64,000 bases of DNA from Rachicladosporium sp. CCFEE 5018 (taxonomy: Eukaryota; Ascomycota; Dothideomycetes; Cladosporiales; Cladosporiaceae): positions 1,589,219 through 1,653,218 of the forward strand of contig KZ111143.1 in NCBI GenBank assembly GCA_002077045.2, in the 5' to 3' direction. The notes under the pieces are model-generated. The model was not told where the DNA came from and did not search any database. It saw only the letters and a program-made list of their open reading frames with translations. Shown piece by piece: positions 62,473 through 64,000 of the stretch (position 1 is its first letter; every line of letters starts with the position of its first letter). The translations under genes were made by a program, and so were the position numbers.

Positions 62473-63436
62473 ATGCCCACAGCTGTCAGTGGTGTTGGGA
62501 CAAAGCTCGTGGGATCCAGCCACGACATGACTAACGCTGAGGTCGAATGTGATCTCAAAGAGCTGGAAGAGATTCTCGCGAAGAACCGCTCTACGGACGC
62601 GATGAATGCTGCTCCCGAGGCGCAGGAAAGGCAATCAGCTGTCCACGCTGTCTTGAATACGGTTGAACTTCTGGAGTGATTTTGGTGCTCACGCACATAC
62701 CCACACACAGTGCGCCATGCCCGGAGATTGTGAGGCTCTGGATCCAAGCTTCGGTCCTGACCCGCGTCAATAAGACTTGCAGGAGCACCATCGAATCATC
62801 AATCCGCTTGCAGATGGGGGCTTGGTTCGCTGCGGACACTTGTTGGGCGGAACTCCAGGCCTACAAGAAGGTCAAATTGCCACATCCGATCACGAAGCAG
62901 GAGTGCTTGCAGCAACATCATCCTCTCGTGAAGTTCATCATCCTTCAGCAGGACAACCCATTCACCTACATGGATCTGGATCGCAAGAGGTTCAAGCATG
63001 GCCAGCTGGGTGGATCAAGTGCCTTCATCGAGATCGTCACAGGATCGAGGAAGTGGCGACTCCAGATTCGCATGTGTCTCCTCTACTTTACGAGAATGGT
63101 CACGACGAACATCATCCGGCGCAAGGCGGGCGACGAACGCAGTACCGCGGACGTGAATGCATCAGATGCGCTAATGGTCGATGTCACTGGGTTGTATGCT
63201 GCCCAAGGGTGTCTACAGGGCGACACAAGAAGATGGATGTTCGGATCACACGACCCTTTGAAGATGTTATGGAGCAGGCGCAGTATCATATTGAGAACGA
63301 AGAGGCTACGAGACTGGTGGGCAAAGTTTCAGATCCTAGGGGTGTGTTCGAGGATCCATTCGCCAGAACGGTGGACAAGGACGGGAATGCTGAGCTGGTG
63401 GAAGCGATTTGCCGAAGGCGCAATCAGTCAGGCTAA
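62473..63436 (+). pseudogene. F-box-like gene, disrupted
   Basis: The frame from the ATG at 62473 (MPTAVSGVGTKLVGSSHDMT) reaches AVHAVLNTVELLE, the first half of an F-box, then stops at 62679. The second half is in another frame: EIVRLWIQASVLTRVNKTCR and STIESSIRLQMGAW. A third stretch (VRITRPFEDVMEQAQYHIEN and EDPFARTVDKDGNAELVEAI) is in a further frame ending at 63436. No GT..AG pair joins the first break cleanly. The pattern fits a decayed F-box gene, though an unusual multi-exon gene is possible. Confidence 0.45.
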
Positions 63437-63847
63437 ATGTTGTCAATGCTGTGTTGGGTAGGGGTGGCTGCTCGTACGGGTTTTGTGGAACCGTGCAGCG
63501 ACCACCGCATTAGAAGAATTTGGCGGCAAGCTGGAGACACGACATCTGGAACTATTGAGCGCCGAATCACTACACCGTCTCATCCTCAACGAATGGACTG
63601 TTCAGGTGGACGGTTTGAATGAAGGTAAAGCAGGCTAGATACGGTCCAGATCATTACCCTTCGCTCTTTCCTCTGCTGCACTCACCTCAAATTACTGCCA
63701 AGCGCTGGGACGCGAAGAGTCTGTAGCGACGCCACAGCCAAACAGTCACCCACCGAATCACTTTTAATCAGCGTTTTGATATTGCGCACAGCCAAGGGTC
63801 GTCGTCGCAAGCTTTTCCGCAATAACACTTCAGCCACTGCACATAGT
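63437..63847. other. Intergenic spacer
   Basis: About 410 bases between two F-box-like units; nothing is recognised apart from a presumed promoter for the right-edge gene. Confidence 0.35.
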
Positions 63848-64000
63848 ATGCCTGACATGCATCAGCAACTCAACGATCAGCCAGACACATCGCCAAACAA
63901 GAAGACGACGGCTGTAGCCACAGTCTTCCCTGTTTTGGAGCTCCTCGAAACGATCCTCCTTCACCTAGACGATTGGAAGCAGCCATTCGTCCTACTCTCG
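63848..64000 (+). CDS. F-box-like protein, 5' end only
   Basis: The first 51 codons of a gene cut by the window edge, beginning MPDMHQQLNDQPDTSPNKKT. The block VFPVLELLETILLHLDDWKQ and PFVLLS resembles the repeated F-box-like start of the gene at 12565-13229 (VFEVPELLESILLKLDSWY, FALLRV). It belongs to the same family. The rest lies beyond the window. Confidence 0.6.
   Translation, partial: MPDMHQQLNDQPDTSPNKKTTAVATVFPVLELLETILLHLDDWKQPFVLLS

Noticed and set aside
1..64000. tRNA or rRNA genes, CRISPR arrays, transposon terminal repeats
   Set aside because: I looked for cloverleaf-like segments, regular spacer arrays, transposase or reverse-transcriptase motifs and long terminal repeats, and saw none I could support by eye.

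Overview
The window is eukaryotic nuclear DNA from a filamentous ascomycete. Genes are spaced rather than in operons. Most have short GT..AG introns of about 48-60 bases, often with CTAAC/CTAAT/CTGAA-type branch sites. The gene set is fungal: Aim21, Bta1 betaine-lipid synthase, Rer1, Aquarius/Cwf11, a fungal-type TMEM16 scramblase, HET-domain proteins, DUF3431 and F-box-like families. By inference it is a Dothideomycete, possibly a black yeast or rock fungus of the Teratosphaeriaceae with a diploid or hybrid genome. I cannot name the species from the sequence alone.

The scaffold holds two runs of exactly 100 N (27088-27187 and 42609-42708), so it is three contigs. Contig 1 (1-27087) carries a methyltransferase, Aim21, a decaying cluster of F-box-like paralogues, a small mitochondrial membrane protein, sulfite oxidase, a second F-box-type gene, betaine-lipid synthase, Rer1, Aquarius, a hotdog thioesterase, ETF-ubiquinone oxidoreductase and the first two exons of an SR-type RNA-binding protein.

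Contig 2 (27188-42608) restarts inside the ATG of that RNA-binding gene. It runs through Rictor, a HET-domain gene, a double-RING LON-domain gene, a small secreted-type ORF and a DUF3431 gene, and ends inside an MFS transporter. Contig 3 (42709-64000) restarts in the last intron of the RNA-binding gene and repeats the same gene order: Rictor, HET, a truncated RING-LON gene, the small ORF, DUF3431 and the whole MFS gene. It then continues with a metallophosphoesterase, a TMEM16 scramblase, a serine-rich cell-surface-type protein and more F-box-like sequence.

The simplest reading is that contig 2 is the alternate haplotype (haplotig) of the contig 1/contig 3 junction, scaffolded in tandem. A real 12-14 kb tandem duplication is the alternative. 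In either case the two versions differ very unevenly. The RNA-binding 3' end, the middle of Rictor and the DUF3431/MFS end are nearly identical. The 3' half of Rictor differs at roughly one base in seven in the stretch I counted. The HET genes are only about half identical in protein, and the neighbouring RING-LON gene is intact in one version and cut to its first RING in the other. A hyperdivergent HET locus next to a presence/absence ubiquitin-ligase-type gene, inside otherwise near-identical flanks, is what a heterokaryon-incompatibility (allorecognition) locus would look like. It is the most interesting part of the window.

Housekeeping genes outside the duplicated block work in separate processes: mRNA splicing (Aquarius, SR protein), TORC2 signalling (Rictor), membrane lipids (Bta1, TMEM16), ER/Golgi sorting (Rer1), mitochondrial electron transfer (ETF-QO) and sulfite detoxification.
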